Below are positions 26,904 to 36,455 of a stretch of 64,000 bases of DNA, in pieces. Under the pieces are notes generated by a model that ran no database searches, was not told the origin of the DNA, and saw nothing but the letters and a program-made list of their open reading frames with translations. How positions within the stretch are numbered: position 1 is the stretch's first letter; each line of letters starts with the position of its first letter. Position numbers and translations under genes: made by a program. Source of the DNA: Thermococcus radiotolerans (GTDB taxonomy: Archaea; Methanobacteriota_B; Thermococci; Thermococcales; Thermococcaceae); assembly GCF_002214565.1 (NCBI RefSeq), contig NZ_CP015106.1, forward strand, positions 682,001 to 746,000. Reading direction: 5' to 3'.

Positions 26904-28223
26904 ATGCGCAAAGTTGAGAGGTTTATGAAGGATAAGAATCTAGAAGTCGGAGATTACGTTCGGATAATCGAAAAGGAGAACGGAAACACGAGCGTCTATG
27001 AGGGCATCGTGATGAACCCCTACGAGCTCTCCAGCGGCGAAACCCTCACGCTGAAGCTCGACAACGGCTACAACATAGGAATACTGGTTGATCAGATAGT
27101 ATCCGTTGAAATCATAGAGAAGGCAGCCCCCGGGGAAGAGCTGAAGTTTGAAGAGGTCTTCCCCAAGAAGCCGGGCCTTCCAAGCGTTGCGATAATAGGA
27201 ACCGGCGGAACCATAGCGAGCAGGATCGACTACAAGACCGGTGCCGTTCACGCGGCCTTCACCGCCGAGGAGCTCGCCAAGGCCGTTCCCGAGATATTCG
27301 ACATAGCGAACATAACGCCGAAGCTGCTCTTCAACATAATGAGCGAGGACATGCGCCCCGAGTACTGGATCAGGATAGCCCACGAGGTCGCTGGAATGCT
27401 GAACAACGGCGAAGACGGTGTCGTTATCGCCCACGGAACGGACACGATGGCCTACACCGCCTCGGCGCTCAGCTTCATGCTCCGCGATCTTGGAAAACCG
27501 GTCATCCTCGTAGGCTCCCAGAGGAGCTCCGACAGGCCGAGCAGCGACGCGGCGATGAACCTCATCTGCTCCGTCCGGATGGCGACTGCAGACTTCGGAG
27601 AGGTCGCCATCGTCATGCATGGCGAGACCGGCGACACCTACTGCCTGGCCCATCGCGGAACCAAGGCCAGGAAGATGCACACGAGCAGAAGGGACGCCTT
27701 CAGGAGCATAAACGATGTTCCACTTGCAAAGATATGGCCGACGGGCAAAATCGAGTTCCTCAGGGACGACTACAGGGGGAGAACCGAGAGCGAGGTCTGG
27801 GTGGACGACGAGATGGAGGAGCGCGTAGCCCTCGTCAAAGCGTTCCCCGGAATCCAGCCAGAGGTCATAGACTTCTTCGTTGATAAGGGCTACAAGGGAC
27901 TCGTCATCGAGGGGACGGGCCTCGGACACGTGCCAACGTACCTCATCGACTCGATAAAGCGCGCCACGGAGGAAGGCCTCACCGTCTGCATGACCAGCCA
28001 GTGCCTCTACGGCAGGGTGAACCTCAACGTCTACTCAACCGGAAGGAGACTCCTAAAGGCCGGCGTCATACCGTGCGAGGACATGCTTCCGGAGACGGCA
28101 TACGTCAAGCTCATGTGGGTTCTCGGCCACACCGACGACCCGAAGGAAGTGCGCGAGATGATGCTGACCAACTACGCCGGGGAAATAACGCCGTACACGA
28201 GGTTTGACACTTTCCTGAGGTGA
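26904..28223 (+). CDS. gatD: Glutamyl-tRNA(Gln) amidotransferase subunit D
   Basis: The glutaminase subunit (439 residues) of the archaeal GatDE complex, which releases ammonia from glutamine to convert Glu-tRNA(Gln) to Gln-tRNA(Gln). A short N-terminal SH3-like domain (residues 10-80) precedes a type I asparaginase fold. The active-site motifs GTGGTIAS (first Thr) and HGTDTMAYT (second Thr/Asp) are intact. ATG 26904 follows GGAGGGAG; the TATA box AGGTTTATATTGG (26860-26872) is in register. gatE begins six bases after the stop. Confidence 0.97.
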   Translation: MRKVERFMKDKNLEVGDYVRIIEKENGNTSVYEGIVMNPYELSSGETLTLKLDNGYNIGILVDQIVSVEIIEKAAPGEELKFEEVFPKKPGLPSVAIIGTGGTIASRIDYKTGAVHAAFTAEELAKAVPEIFDIANITPKLLFNIMSEDMRPEYWIRIAHEVAGMLNNGEDGVVIAHGTDTMAYTASALSFMLRDLGKPVILVGSQRSSDRPSSDAAMNLICSVRMATADFGEVAIVMHGETGDTYCLAHRGTKARKMHTSRRDAFRSINDVPLAKIWPTGKIEFLRDDYRGRTESEVWVDDEMEERVALVKAFPGIQPEVIDFFVDKGYKGLVIEGTGLGHVPTYLIDSIKRATEEGLTVCMTSQCLYGRVNLNVYSTGRRLLKAGVIPCEDMLPETAYVKLMWVLGHTDDPKEVREMMLTNYAGEITPYTRFDTFLR

Positions 28224-28228
28224 TAACG

Positions 28229-30112
28229 ATGGCGTACGATTACGAAAAGCTCGGTCTCAAGGTCGGTCTTGAAATCCACAGGCAGCTGGACACCAAAAAG
28301 CTGTTCTCACCCGTCCCGAGTGAGCTCAGCGACGAGGTTGAGTTCACCTTCCAGCGGAGGCTCAGGCCCACGATAAGTGAGCTGGGCGAGATAGACCCGG
28401 CTGCGCTGGAGGAGTTCAAGAAGGGTAAGAGCTACATCTACGAGGGCAACCACCTGCTGGCGGACCTTGTCTACATAGACGAAGAGCCGCCCCACATGCC
28501 CGACGAGGAGGCGCTCAGGGTTTCCCTCCAGATAAGCTACCTCTCCAACGCCACCCCTGTTGACGAGGTTCACTTCATGCGCAAGATAGTCATAGACGGC
28601 TCCAACGTCTCCGGCTTCCAGAGGACCGCGATAATTGCTATGAACGGAAAGGTCGACACCCCCTGGGGGAGCGTCGGCATTCCGACGATCTGTCTGGAGG
28701 AGGACGCGTGCCGTATCGTCGAGAGGAGGGAGAAGGAGGTAATCTACCGCCTCGACCGCCTGGGAATCCCGCTCGTTGAGATAGCAACAACGCCGGACAT
28801 ACACCACCCGGAGCAGGCGAAGGTCGTGGCCAAGTACATAGGCGACGCGCTGAGAGCCACGAGAAAGGTCAAGCGCGGTCTCGGAACCATCAGGCAGGAC
28901 CTCAACGTCTCCATCAGAGGGGGAGCGAGGGTCGAGATCAAAGGTGTGCAGGAGCTGGACATGATACCGGTCATCATCGAACGCGAGATTGAGAGGCAAC
29001 TGAGTCTGCTCGAAATCAGGGACGAGCTCAAAAGGAGGGGAGTCAACCCCGAGGACATAAAGGAAGAGTTCCACGACGTTACGGATATATTCGAGAACAC
29101 CGGCTCGAAGATAATAGCGAGGACGATAAAGAGGGGCGGAAAGGTTCTGGCCGTTAAGCTCCCCAAGTTCCGTGGGCTTATAGGGAAGGAGATACAGCCC
29201 GGAAGAAGGCTCGGCACCGAGATGGCCGACAGGGCCAAAAAGTACGTGAAGGGCATCTTCCACATCGATGAATTACCGAACTATGGAATTAGGGAAGAAG
29301 AGGTCAAGGCCGTCGTCGAGAGACTCGGCCTCGGAGAGGAGGATGCCTTCGTTCTCGTTGCCGCGGAGGAGGCGACCGCGAAGAACGCTCTCCGGGAGGT
29401 TCTTCAGCGCGCGAGGGAGGCCATCGAGGGAGTGCCAGAAGAGACTAGAAGGGCCCTGCCGGACGGAAACACCCAGTACATGCGCCCGCTCCCGGGCAAG
29501 GCCAGGATGTATCCGGAAACAGACATACCGCCGATATTGATAACCAACGAGATGAAGGACGAGATACTAGCGAATCTGCCGGAGCTGCCGCAGGAACGCG
29601 TTGAGCGCTACGTGAAGGAGTACGGAATAGACAGAAGCCTTGCCGAGACCCTCGTCAACGACGAGCGCGATGAGCTCTTCGAGGAGCTGATAACCAAGGG
29701 CGTCAAGCCGTCCCTGGCGGCCTCGATACTCGTGGTGGTCCTCAAGGGGCTCAAGAAAGAAGTTCCCATCGAGAACATCACCGATGAGCACATCAAGGAA
29801 ACCTTCGACCTCTACCTGAAAGGGAAGATAGCCAAAGAGGCCTTCGAGGAGATATTCAAGGAGCTGGCAAAGAACCCGAAGAAGAGCGCCGCCCAAGTGG
29901 CGGAGGAGAAGGGCCTGACACTCCTGAGCGAGGAAGAGGTCGAGAGGATAATAGACGAGGTCGTTCAGGCGAACATCGAGGTCATCAAGGCCAAGGGAAT
30001 GGGCGCAATGGGCATGATCATGGGCAGGGCAATGGCGAAGCTCCGTGGAAGGGCGGACGGGAAGCTCGTCAGCTCACTCGTGAGGAAGAAGATTCAGGAG
30101 GCCGCTTCCTGA
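28229..30112 (+). CDS. gatE: Glutamyl-tRNA(Gln) amidotransferase subunit E
   Basis: The kinase/transamidase subunit (627 residues), which phosphorylates the tRNA-bound glutamate and amidates it. It begins with the cradle domain motif [10 protein letters not shown], then VYIDEEPPH and [11 protein letters not shown]. GatE has an AspRS-like insertion domain (about residues 265-400), present here. The C-terminal helical and YqeY-like tail binds the tRNA outer corner. GAGGTGAT at the end of gatD is the ribosome site, so both are co-translated. Length is normal. Confidence 0.97.
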   Translation: MAYDYEKLGLKVGLEIHRQLDTKKLFSPVPSELSDEVEFTFQRRLRPTISELGEIDPAALEEFKKGKSYIYEGNHLLADLVYIDEEPPHMPDEEALRVSLQISYLSNATPVDEVHFMRKIVIDGSNVSGFQRTAIIAMNGKVDTPWGSVGIPTICLEEDACRIVERREKEVIYRLDRLGIPLVEIATTPDIHHPEQAKVVAKYIGDALRATRKVKRGLGTIRQDLNVSIRGGARVEIKGVQELDMIPVIIEREIERQLSLLEIRDELKRRGVNPEDIKEEFHDVTDIFENTGSKIIARTIKRGGKVLAVKLPKFRGLIGKEIQPGRRLGTEMADRAKKYVKGIFHIDELPNYGIREEEVKAVVERLGLGEEDAFVLVAAEEATAKNALREVLQRAREAIEGVPEETRRALPDGNTQYMRPLPGKARMYPETDIPPILITNEMKDEILANLPELPQERVERYVKEYGIDRSLAETLVNDERDELFEELITKGVKPSLAASILVVVLKGLKKEVPIENITDEHIKETFDLYLKGKIAKEAFEEIFKELAKNPKKSAAQVAEEKGLTLLSEEEVERIIDEVVQANIEVIKAKGMGAMGMIMGRAMAKLRGRADGKLVSSLVRKKIQEAAS

Positions 30113-30127
30113 GCCCCTCTTTTTTCA

Positions 30128-30811
30128 TTAAACTCCCAGGAACTTGCGGACTTTGAATTTTAGATAACCAAAAAACGCACTATTGAGGTAGGAGTCCGTC
30201 GAATGGGTGTAGAGCGTTCTTGCTATCCTGTGATCTTTGAAGTGGAGAAACGCCAGCTCCCGGAGATCCTTTTTATCAAACAGCAGAATCGTGTTGGCAA
30301 GCACCCGGGCCCCAAAAGCGTCCAGCGGGTCATAACGTATCCTAGCGAGCTTCCGCGGGGTTCCTATTTTAATCCGCCTGTAGTTTCTGGCGATTATCTC
30401 GTCGATAAGTGTGAAAGTCCCCTTTCTAAATCCTGCAGGATGGTCTTTGATCTCGATCTTTGTTGGCTGAACCACCTTATCGAGCACGTAATACTCCGGG
30501 AACAGCTTTTCGCGGATTTTAACCAGCTCAAGAAGATTGAAAAGTGCGGTCAGATACGTCTCGATAACGGTTTCGGGGATTATATCCAGGTAGTAGAACT
30601 CGTCCAGCAGGGCCCCCTTTCCCTCCGGACATTCCATTCGCAGAAGCTTTGTTCCGTGGGAATCCACGATGTAAAGACCGCTATCGAGGAGAAAGCTCTT
30701 GTAGGTAGGGAACTGGATAACCGCGTCCGCGAACAGTAGCTCAAACAGCTTCGAAGTCGAACTTACGAGCATCGATTTGCACTTATGTCCCCCTATTTCA
30801 ACCGGGATCAT
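30128..30811 (-). CDS. Unknown protein, AT-richer than surroundings
   Basis: No family recognised. The 227-residue frame starting at ATG 30811 (MIPVEIGGHKCKSM) has the composition of a soluble protein with alternating beta and helix. It contains VIETYLTALFNLLELVKIREKLF, a likely amphipathic helix, and a basic C-terminus (KFKVRKFLGV). The frame is open to 31060, but the upstream part contains low-complexity sequence and crosses the promoter of the divergent gene, so a shorter start is chosen. Base composition and codons are more AT-rich than gatE and hmgA, suggesting acquisition or fast decay. It may form a divergent pair with the gene at 31025. Confidence 0.6.
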   Translation of the reverse strand: MIPVEIGGHKCKSMLVSSTSKLFELLFADAVIQFPTYKSFLLDSGLYIVDSHGTKLLRMECPEGKGALLDEFYYLDIIPETVIETYLTALFNLLELVKIREKLFPEYYVLDKVVQPTKIEIKDHPAGFRKGTFTLIDEIIARNYRRIKIGTPRKLARIRYDPLDAFGARVLANTILLFDKKDLRELAFLHFKDHRIARTLYTHSTDSYLNSAFFGYLKFKVRKFLGV

Positions 30812-31024
30812 TGGAGACTCCCCAACGTGTATTGGAAAATCCCCTAAATTAACCTTTCTTCGACCCAATGTCGAAAAATCAGTAGAAATGCCAACAAAAG
30901 TGGGCAACTGAAAATTCAAAACCCAAAAATGGTTACAGAGGGAACCCGCTAAAATAGGGGTTTCGGAATCACGGGACCGTTGAACCAAGGTGAAAGTTTT
31001 AAACTCTGAAGAGTATTCAGTACG
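30812..31024. other. AT-rich divergent intergenic region
   Basis: This 213-base spacer separates two unknown genes. A rightward TATA box AGTTTTAAACTC (about 30990-31001) lies 25-30 bases before ATG 31025. A leftward TATA-like TTAATTTA (about 30843-30850) could serve the gene at 30811. I see no RNA gene. Confidence 0.45.
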
Positions 31025-31678
31025 ATGGGCACCGCGGGGAGATTCCAGTCGATTCTCCATGGGTGGATGGGATCGAAGAAGTCCCTCAAGTACATGAGGG
31101 TTAGGTGTGATATTCTATCCGAATGCATAAAGCGGACTGAGGGACTTCTCAACTCAGAGGGAATACGCTACTCGCGGCTGATCGATCCGGACTCGTACAT
31201 GATAACGGCCATGGCAGAGCCTTTTTACGAGAGGGGCAAATTTTTAGGGGTACTAGAGCTGGGGGATGAGCTGAGCCGTGCGTTCTACCTGATCGAGTCG
31301 GACATCCCGATAAACCTCAAAAACATTCCCGGACTGGAGTTCACCATAGCCTTTAGGGTGCGGAAAAAGGAGGGACTGACCGCGCTTCTAAGGATCATAC
31401 ATGAAGGAAAGGTCGGCGGGGCGAGACATAAACACCGCTCCACGCTGAACTTCCTCACCAGCTTCTTGGGAAGCCTCTTCCTGTCCACGGTAATGGACTT
31501 CGAGAGCTATTGGGCCCAGCTCCTCATCATGCTAATTCTGACGGTCCTTCTGTTCCTGGTACTCGACTACCCCTTCTCGCTGCTCTACTTCAAGGGCGTT
31601 GAAGTCGTCTCAGAGGCAGAAACATCAACGAATGTCTTCGTTCTCAAGATTAAGCTGGAGGAAAAGAAAAGGAGCTAA
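31025..31678 (+). CDS. Unknown protein with C-terminal membrane helices
   Basis: No family recognised. A 217-residue protein with a soluble N-terminal domain (about residues 1-135, mixed beta/alpha, containing YSRLIDPDSYMIT and FYLIESDIPINLK), then two hydrophobic segments (about 140-160 and 164-188) forming a hairpin, and a short C-terminal tail rich in Lys. The mRNA is leaderless (TATA box near 30995). It is slightly AT-richer than neighbours, like the divergent gene at 30811. The last four bases overlap the convergent hmgA stop. Confidence 0.68.
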   Translation: MGTAGRFQSILHGWMGSKKSLKYMRVRCDILSECIKRTEGLLNSEGIRYSRLIDPDSYMITAMAEPFYERGKFLGVLELGDELSRAFYLIESDIPINLKNIPGLEFTIAFRVRKKEGLTALLRIIHEGKVGGARHKHRSTLNFLTSFLGSLFLSTVMDFESYWAQLLIMLILTVLLFLVLDYPFSLLYFKGVEVVSEAETSTNVFVLKIKLEEKKRS

Positions 31679-32901
31679 CGCCCCAGCTCGGCGTGGGCCT
31701 TTGCCAGGTGCTTTGCCGCTATCGCGGCCAGGAGGGAGAGCTCTCCGGCGAGAACCGCGCCAGCTATTATCTCCGCGAACTTCTTGGCGTTGGTTCCAGG
31801 CGGATCTCCTCCGCCGGCAACGCCCATTATGCTCAGCGCCTCCCTCTGGGTCGGGACGCGGGTTCCTCCGCCGACCGTTCCAATCTCAAGGCTCGGCATG
31901 GTGACGCTTACGTAGAGGTCGCCCTCCGGGGTAACCTCCGCGAGGGTTATGCCGTGTGAGCCCTCGGTAATCTGGGCCTCGTCCTGTCCGGTGGCGAGGA
32001 AGATGGCCCCGACTATGTTTCCAAAGTGGGCGTTAAAGCCGTAGGAGCCGGCCTGGGCCGAACCGACGAGGTTCTTCCGGTAGTTGACCTCGGCTATGAG
32101 CTCTGGCGTCGTCTTCAGCTTCTTCTCAACTATCTCACGCGGGATTACCGCTTCCGCTATTACCGTCTTTCCGCGGCCGTTGATGAAGTTCATTGCGTTC
32201 GGCTTCTTATCAACGCACACGTTGCCCGAAAGCGCGAGGTACCTAACGTCCGGGAAGTGCTCCTCGATGACCTTCATTATCTCCTCGCTCGAGATGGTTA
32301 CCATGTTCATTCCCATGGCATCGCCGGTCTCGAACTCGAAGCGCAGGTAGAGGTTGTTGCCGACGATGTAGGGCTTAACGTCCCTCAGCTTCCCGTGTCT
32401 GGTGACCTTGCTCACGGCCTTCTCCTGGAGGTACTCGATGTTGCCCTTAACCCACTCGGCAACTTCCCTGGCGCGCCTCGCGTCCGGGCATTTGAGGAGC
32501 GGCGCGCGGGTCATCTTGTCGTCGATTATGGTCGTCTTGACGCCCCCCGCGGCGGTGAGGGCGGAACAGCCACGGTTGACGCTCGCAACGAGTGCTCCCT
32601 CCGTGGTGGCAAGCGGAATGTAGAACTCACCCTTGGCGTATTCCCCGTTGATTTTAAGCGGACCGGCAACGCCCATCGGTATCTGGACGACGCCTATCAT
32701 GTTCTCGATGTTCTTTCCTATGACCCTCTCGGGGTCTATCGAGTAGTGCCCTATGTTCTCAAGGCTGACGCCGAGCTTCTTCTCCAGGGCACGGCGCCTT
32801 ACCTCGGTGGCGAGCCTCTTGTCGCCGTTCGTGTACCTCTCAACCTGGTGGAGCTTCACCTCTCCGCTGGCTACCTTATCCACAAGCTCTTCCACGTTCA
32901 T
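31675..32901 (-). CDS. hmgA: 3-hydroxy-3-methylglutaryl-CoA reductase
   Basis: The class I HMG-CoA reductase (408 residues), reducing HMG-CoA to mevalonate for archaeal isoprenoid lipids. Motifs: ENMIGVVQIPMGVAGPL for substrate, ATTEGALVAS with the catalytic Glu, DAMGMNMVT for NADP(H), DKKPNAMN with Lys, GQDEAQ with Asp, GTVGGGT, and a C-terminal AKAH His. There is no membrane anchor, as expected in archaea. ATG 32901 follows GGAGGTG. It lies 17 bases after a MinD-like ATPase gene and is probably co-transcribed with it. Confidence 0.97.
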   Translation of the reverse strand: MNVEELVDKVASGEVKLHQVERYTNGDKRLATEVRRRALEKKLGVSLENIGHYSIDPERVIGKNIENMIGVVQIPMGVAGPLKINGEYAKGEFYIPLATTEGALVASVNRGCSALTAAGGVKTTIIDDKMTRAPLLKCPDARRAREVAEWVKGNIEYLQEKAVSKVTRHGKLRDVKPYIVGNNLYLRFEFETGDAMGMNMVTISSEEIMKVIEEHFPDVRYLALSGNVCVDKKPNAMNFINGRGKTVIAEAVIPREIVEKKLKTTPELIAEVNYRKNLVGSAQAGSYGFNAHFGNIVGAIFLATGQDEAQITEGSHGITLAEVTPEGDLYVSVTMPSLEIGTVGGGTRVPTQREALSIMGVAGGGDPPGTNAKKFAEIIAGAVLAGELSLLAAIAAKHLAKAHAELGR

Positions 32902-32918
32902 ACCAACACCTCCAGAAA

Positions 32919-33662
32919 TCAGCCGAATATCCACTCCTCAAGTATCTCCCCCGTTTCCCTCAGGGCTATGGCAGCATCGCTTTCGGGGAAGTACTTAACG
33001 ATTGGAATACCCTCGTTGATGGATTCCGGAACGTTGTAGTCGAATGGAATCCATCCAATGACTGGAACGTCGAGGTCGCTCTCAACCGCCTCAACGATCT
33101 TCTCAACGACATCGGCGGACTCCCTCACCTTGTTCAGGATGACGCCGATGTTGAGGTTGTACCTCTCGCCCAAAACCTTGAGCTTCTCAATCTCGTTCTT
33201 CACCATGGTCTCGAAGGAGTAGATGGGTGAGCGCTCGATTTCAACAACTATCAGCTGATAGTTGGCCACCTCAAAGGTCGGGAGGGTGTCAAAGGGGATA
33301 CCCGTTGGGGAGTCCACGAATACGACCCCAAACTTGTATTTGACCTTCTCAAGTATCTCCACCAGCCTCCTCGGCGAGATTCCAAGAACGTCCTGGAGCT
33401 GCGTGCTGCCGGGCATAACGTGGACCCCCGTCTGGGGGTGCTTGTATATCGCCCATTCCGGGTCAATATCCGGGTTCCTCAGAAGGGAGTGAAGGGTATA
33501 CTTGACGGTGTCGAGGGAGAAGTGAAAGCCGAGGTTGGGGAGGTACAGATCACCATCAATGGCCAGTACACGGTACTCCCGCATGGCCAGGTAAGTGCTA
33601 AGGTTGGCGGTCATCGTGGTCTTTCCAGCGCCGCCCCTCCCCGTCACGACTATCAGCGCCAT
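32919..33662 (-). CDS. MinD/ParA-like ATPase
   Basis: A 247-residue P-loop ATPase of the MinD/ParA/Mrp class. The deviant Walker A reads GRGGAGKTT: the signature lysine of MinD-type motifs (KGGxGKT) is replaced by Arg at that position, while the ordinary P-loop Lys remains. Switch I/II regions follow as DGDLYLPNLG and VFVDSPTG. No C-terminal amphipathic membrane helix is clear. It sits in front of hmgA, an uncommon link whose meaning is unknown. A TATA box CCTTATATCC (about 33704-33713, minus strand) and a GGGGGT ribosome site support ATG 33662. Confidence 0.88.
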   Translation of the reverse strand: MALIVVTGRGGAGKTTMTANLSTYLAMREYRVLAIDGDLYLPNLGFHFSLDTVKYTLHSLLRNPDIDPEWAIYKHPQTGVHVMPGSTQLQDVLGISPRRLVEILEKVKYKFGVVFVDSPTGIPFDTLPTFEVANYQLIVVEIERSPIYSFETMVKNEIEKLKVLGERYNLNIGVILNKVRESADVVEKIVEAVESDLDVPVIGWIPFDYNVPESINEGIPIVKYFPESDAAIALRETGEILEEWIFG

Positions 33663-33815
33663 CTTTAAACCCCCTTTATCAAGTGGAAAATACTCAAAAG
33701 AGGATATAAGGTTTCCGATGGGCATGGAAAACATCTCACCTCCTATCGTCGGCCGCAAAAGGTTTATATCATCCCCCGTTCAGATAGGCATTGTAAGGTT
33801 AAGGAGATGATTGCC

Positions 33816-34868
33816 ATGGCCGAGAAGATGCCCGCGATTGTAAAAACCAAGCCCGCTTACGGTGCCGAGCTCGTCGAGGTCGACGTTCCAAAGCCCGGGC
33901 CGGGCGAGGTTCTCATCAAGGTTCTCGCCACCAGCATATGCGGAACCGACCTCCACATCTACGAGTGGAACGAGTGGGCCCAGAGCAGGATCAAGCCACC
34001 CCAGATTATGGGCCACGAGGTGGCCGGTGAGGTCATCGAGGTCGGCCCCGGCGTCGACACCCTCGAGGTCGGCGACTACATAAGTGCCGAGACCCACATC
34101 GTCTGCGGCAAGTGCTACGCCTGCAGGCACAACCGCTACCACGTCTGCCAGAACACGAAGATCTTTGGCGTCGATATGGACGGTGTTTTCGCGGAATACG
34201 CGATAGTTCCGGCCCAGAACGCCTGGAAGAACCCGAAGGGCATGAAGCCCGAGTACGCCACCCTCCAGGAGCCGCTCGGTAACGCGGTTGACACCGTCTT
34301 GGCGGGACCGATAGCCGGAAGGAGCACGCTCATAACCGGCGCTGGACCCCTTGGGCTGCTCGGCATAGCGGTTGCCAAGGCTTCGGGAGCTTACCCGGTC
34401 ATCGTGAGCGAACCGAGCGAGTTCAGGCGCGAGCTGGCCAAAAAGGTCGGCGCCGACTACGTGGTTAACCCCTTCGAGGAGGACCCGGTTAAGTTCGTGA
34501 TGGATGTAACCGACGGGGCCGGAGTTGAGGTGTTCCTTGAGTTCAGCGGTGCTCCCAAGGCTCTCGAACAGGGTCTCAAGGCCACCACACCCGGTGGAAG
34601 GGTCTCCCTGCTCGGTCTGTTCCCGCGCGACGTCACGCTGGACTTCAACAACCTGATAATCTTCAAGGCCCTCGAGGTTCACGGCATAACCGGAAGGCAC
34701 CTCTGGGAGACCTGGTACACGGTGTCCAGCCTGATCCAGAGCGGCAAGCTCAACCTCGACCCTGTTATCACCCACAAATACAAGGGCTTCGATGATTTCG
34801 AGGAAGCCTTCGAGCTCATGCGCGCCGGCAAGACCGGAAAGGTCGTCTTCTTCCCGCACAAGGGCTGA
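33816..34868 (+). CDS. tdh: L-threonine 3-dehydrogenase
   Basis: A zinc medium-chain dehydrogenase (350 residues) oxidising threonine to 2-amino-3-ketobutyrate with NAD. Catalytic-zinc ligands lie in SICGTDLH and MGHEVAGE. The structural-zinc loop is [15 protein letters not shown] (four Cys). The nucleotide-binding [12 protein letters not shown] is intact. The N-terminus [12 protein letters not shown] matches the Thermococcus/Pyrococcus enzymes, supporting ATG 33816 with AAGGAGATGATT upstream. The promoter is GGTTTATATCATCC (about 33760-33773). It is monocistronic between hmgA/MinD (divergent) and pheST. Confidence 0.96.
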   Translation: MAEKMPAIVKTKPAYGAELVEVDVPKPGPGEVLIKVLATSICGTDLHIYEWNEWAQSRIKPPQIMGHEVAGEVIEVGPGVDTLEVGDYISAETHIVCGKCYACRHNRYHVCQNTKIFGVDMDGVFAEYAIVPAQNAWKNPKGMKPEYATLQEPLGNAVDTVLAGPIAGRSTLITGAGPLGLLGIAVAKASGAYPVIVSEPSEFRRELAKKVGADYVVNPFEEDPVKFVMDVTDGAGVEVFLEFSGAPKALEQGLKATTPGGRVSLLGLFPRDVTLDFNNLIIFKALEVHGITGRHLWETWYTVSSLIQSGKLNLDPVITHKYKGFDDFEEAFELMRAGKTGKVVFFPHKG

Positions 34869-34939
34869 CCCATTTTCCCTTTTCCTCCACCGCAATTCTT
34901 AAGTAACTCCTCTCAAACTCAACCCAAGGAGGTGGCCCT

Positions 34940-36445
34940 ATGGAGCTAAGCTACCAGGAAAAACTCACGCTCATAAAGCTCAACGAGGTTAAAAGGGTCA
35001 AATTCGACGAGCTCGTCGAGAAAACCGGCCTCGACCAGGTCGCGGTCATGCGCTCCGTCCTTGGACTCCAGAGCAAGGGACTGGCGAGGCTCGAGGAGAG
35101 AAGCGAAAGGATAGCGAAGCTAACCGAGACCGGGAGAAAGTACGCGGAGATAGGCCTCCCCGAGTGGAGGGCGCTGGCCGTTCTGAGGGAGAGGGGAAAG
35201 ATAACCCTGGACGACCTGAGGGACGTTCTCAGCGAGGATGAGCTGAAACCGATAGTGGGCCTTCTGAGGAAGGAAGGCTGGGCATCCGTGCGGAAAGAGG
35301 ACGGGAAGCTCGTTCTTGAAATCACCGAGAAGGGCATGGAAGCCGGGGAGAGACCCATTGATAAAGCCCTCAAGCTCCTCGCCGAGAGGAAAGTCGTACC
35401 CCTGGGTGAAGTTGAGAAACTGGTTCCGGCCAAGGAGCTTAAGAGGAGAAAGATAGCCGAGGAGGACACGGCAACCGAGAGGTTCGTGGAGATAACTCCC
35501 GAGGGAGAAGAGCTCGTGAGGAAGGGCCTTGAGCTGAAAGAGGAGGTCTCGACCCTCACCCCCGAGCTGATAAAGTCCGGCAAGTGGAGGGAAGTCGAGT
35601 TCAAGCGCTTCAACATCCAGGCCCCGGTAAGGAGATTCTACCCAGGCAAGAAGCAGCCATACAGGGCTTTCCTCGACAAACTGAGGAGAAGGCTAATCGA
35701 GATGGGCTTCATAGAGATGACCGTTGACAGCCTTATAGAAACTCAGTTCTGGAACTTCGACGCCCTCTTCCAGCCCCAGAACCACCCTGCCAGGGACTGG
35801 ACGGACACGTACCAGCTCAAATACCCGAAGAGCGGCCACCTGCCCGGGGAAGAGCTGGTTGAAAGGGTGAGGGCTTCCCACGAGCACGGAGGAGACACAG
35901 GCTCCAGGGGCTGGGGCTACGTCTGGTCGCCGGAGAGGGCGATGCTGCTTATGCCGAGGGCGCACGGAACGGCGCTCAGCGGCAGACAGCTCGCTAAAGG
36001 CGTCGAGATTCCGGGGAAGTACTTCACAATCCAACGCGTCTTCCGTCCGGACGTCCTCGACAGGACACACCTCATAGAGTTCAACCAGGTTGACGGCTTC
36101 GTCGTCGGCGAAGACCTGACCTTCAAGCACCTCCTCGGAATACTCAAGCGCTTCGCGGTGGAGATAGCTGGAGCGAAGAAAGTCAAGTTCCTGCCCGACT
36201 ACTACCCGTTCACGGAGCCGAGCGTCCAGATGAGCGCCTACCACCCGGAGCTCGGCTGGGTCGAGTTCGGTGGGGCTGGAATATTCCGCGAGGAGATGAC
36301 CAAAGCCCTGGGCATAGACGTTCCGGTCATAGCTTGGGGAATAGGAATAGACAGGCTTGCTATGTTCAAGCTCGGAATAGACGACATACGCTACCTGTTC
36401 AGCTACGACCTGCGCTGGCTTAGGGAGGCGAGGCTCGTCTGGTGA
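34940..36445 (+). CDS. pheS: Phenylalanyl-tRNA synthetase alpha subunit
   Basis: The catalytic subunit (501 residues) of the heterotetrameric PheRS. The N-terminal 200 residues hold two or three winged-helix DNA/tRNA-binding-like domains typical of archaeal and eukaryotic PheS. The class II core includes motif 2 ([19 protein letters not shown]) and motif 3 (GWGI-like [12 protein letters not shown]). AAGGAGGTGG precedes the ATG. pheT follows with 10 bases between stop and start, in the same operon. Confidence 0.97.
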   Translation: MELSYQEKLTLIKLNEVKRVKFDELVEKTGLDQVAVMRSVLGLQSKGLARLEERSERIAKLTETGRKYAEIGLPEWRALAVLRERGKITLDDLRDVLSEDELKPIVGLLRKEGWASVRKEDGKLVLEITEKGMEAGERPIDKALKLLAERKVVPLGEVEKLVPAKELKRRKIAEEDTATERFVEITPEGEELVRKGLELKEEVSTLTPELIKSGKWREVEFKRFNIQAPVRRFYPGKKQPYRAFLDKLRRRLIEMGFIEMTVDSLIETQFWNFDALFQPQNHPARDWTDTYQLKYPKSGHLPGEELVERVRASHEHGGDTGSRGWGYVWSPERAMLLMPRAHGTALSGRQLAKGVEIPGKYFTIQRVFRPDVLDRTHLIEFNQVDGFVVGEDLTFKHLLGILKRFAVEIAGAKKVKFLPDYYPFTEPSVQMSAYHPELGWVEFGGAGIFREEMTKALGIDVPVIAWGIGIDRLAMFKLGIDDIRYLFSYDLRWLREARLVW

Positions 36446-36455
36446 GGTGATGGGG

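Noticed and set aside
26940-27929. Minus-strand open frame (329 codons)
   Set aside because: Antisense to gatD; no family resemblance.
32026-33039. Plus-strand open frame (337 codons)
   Set aside because: Antisense to hmgA and the MinD-like gene; no ribosome site or motif.
33780-34895. Long minus-strand open frame (371 codons)
   Set aside because: It is the antisense shadow of tdh, whose motifs are unmistakable on the plus strand.
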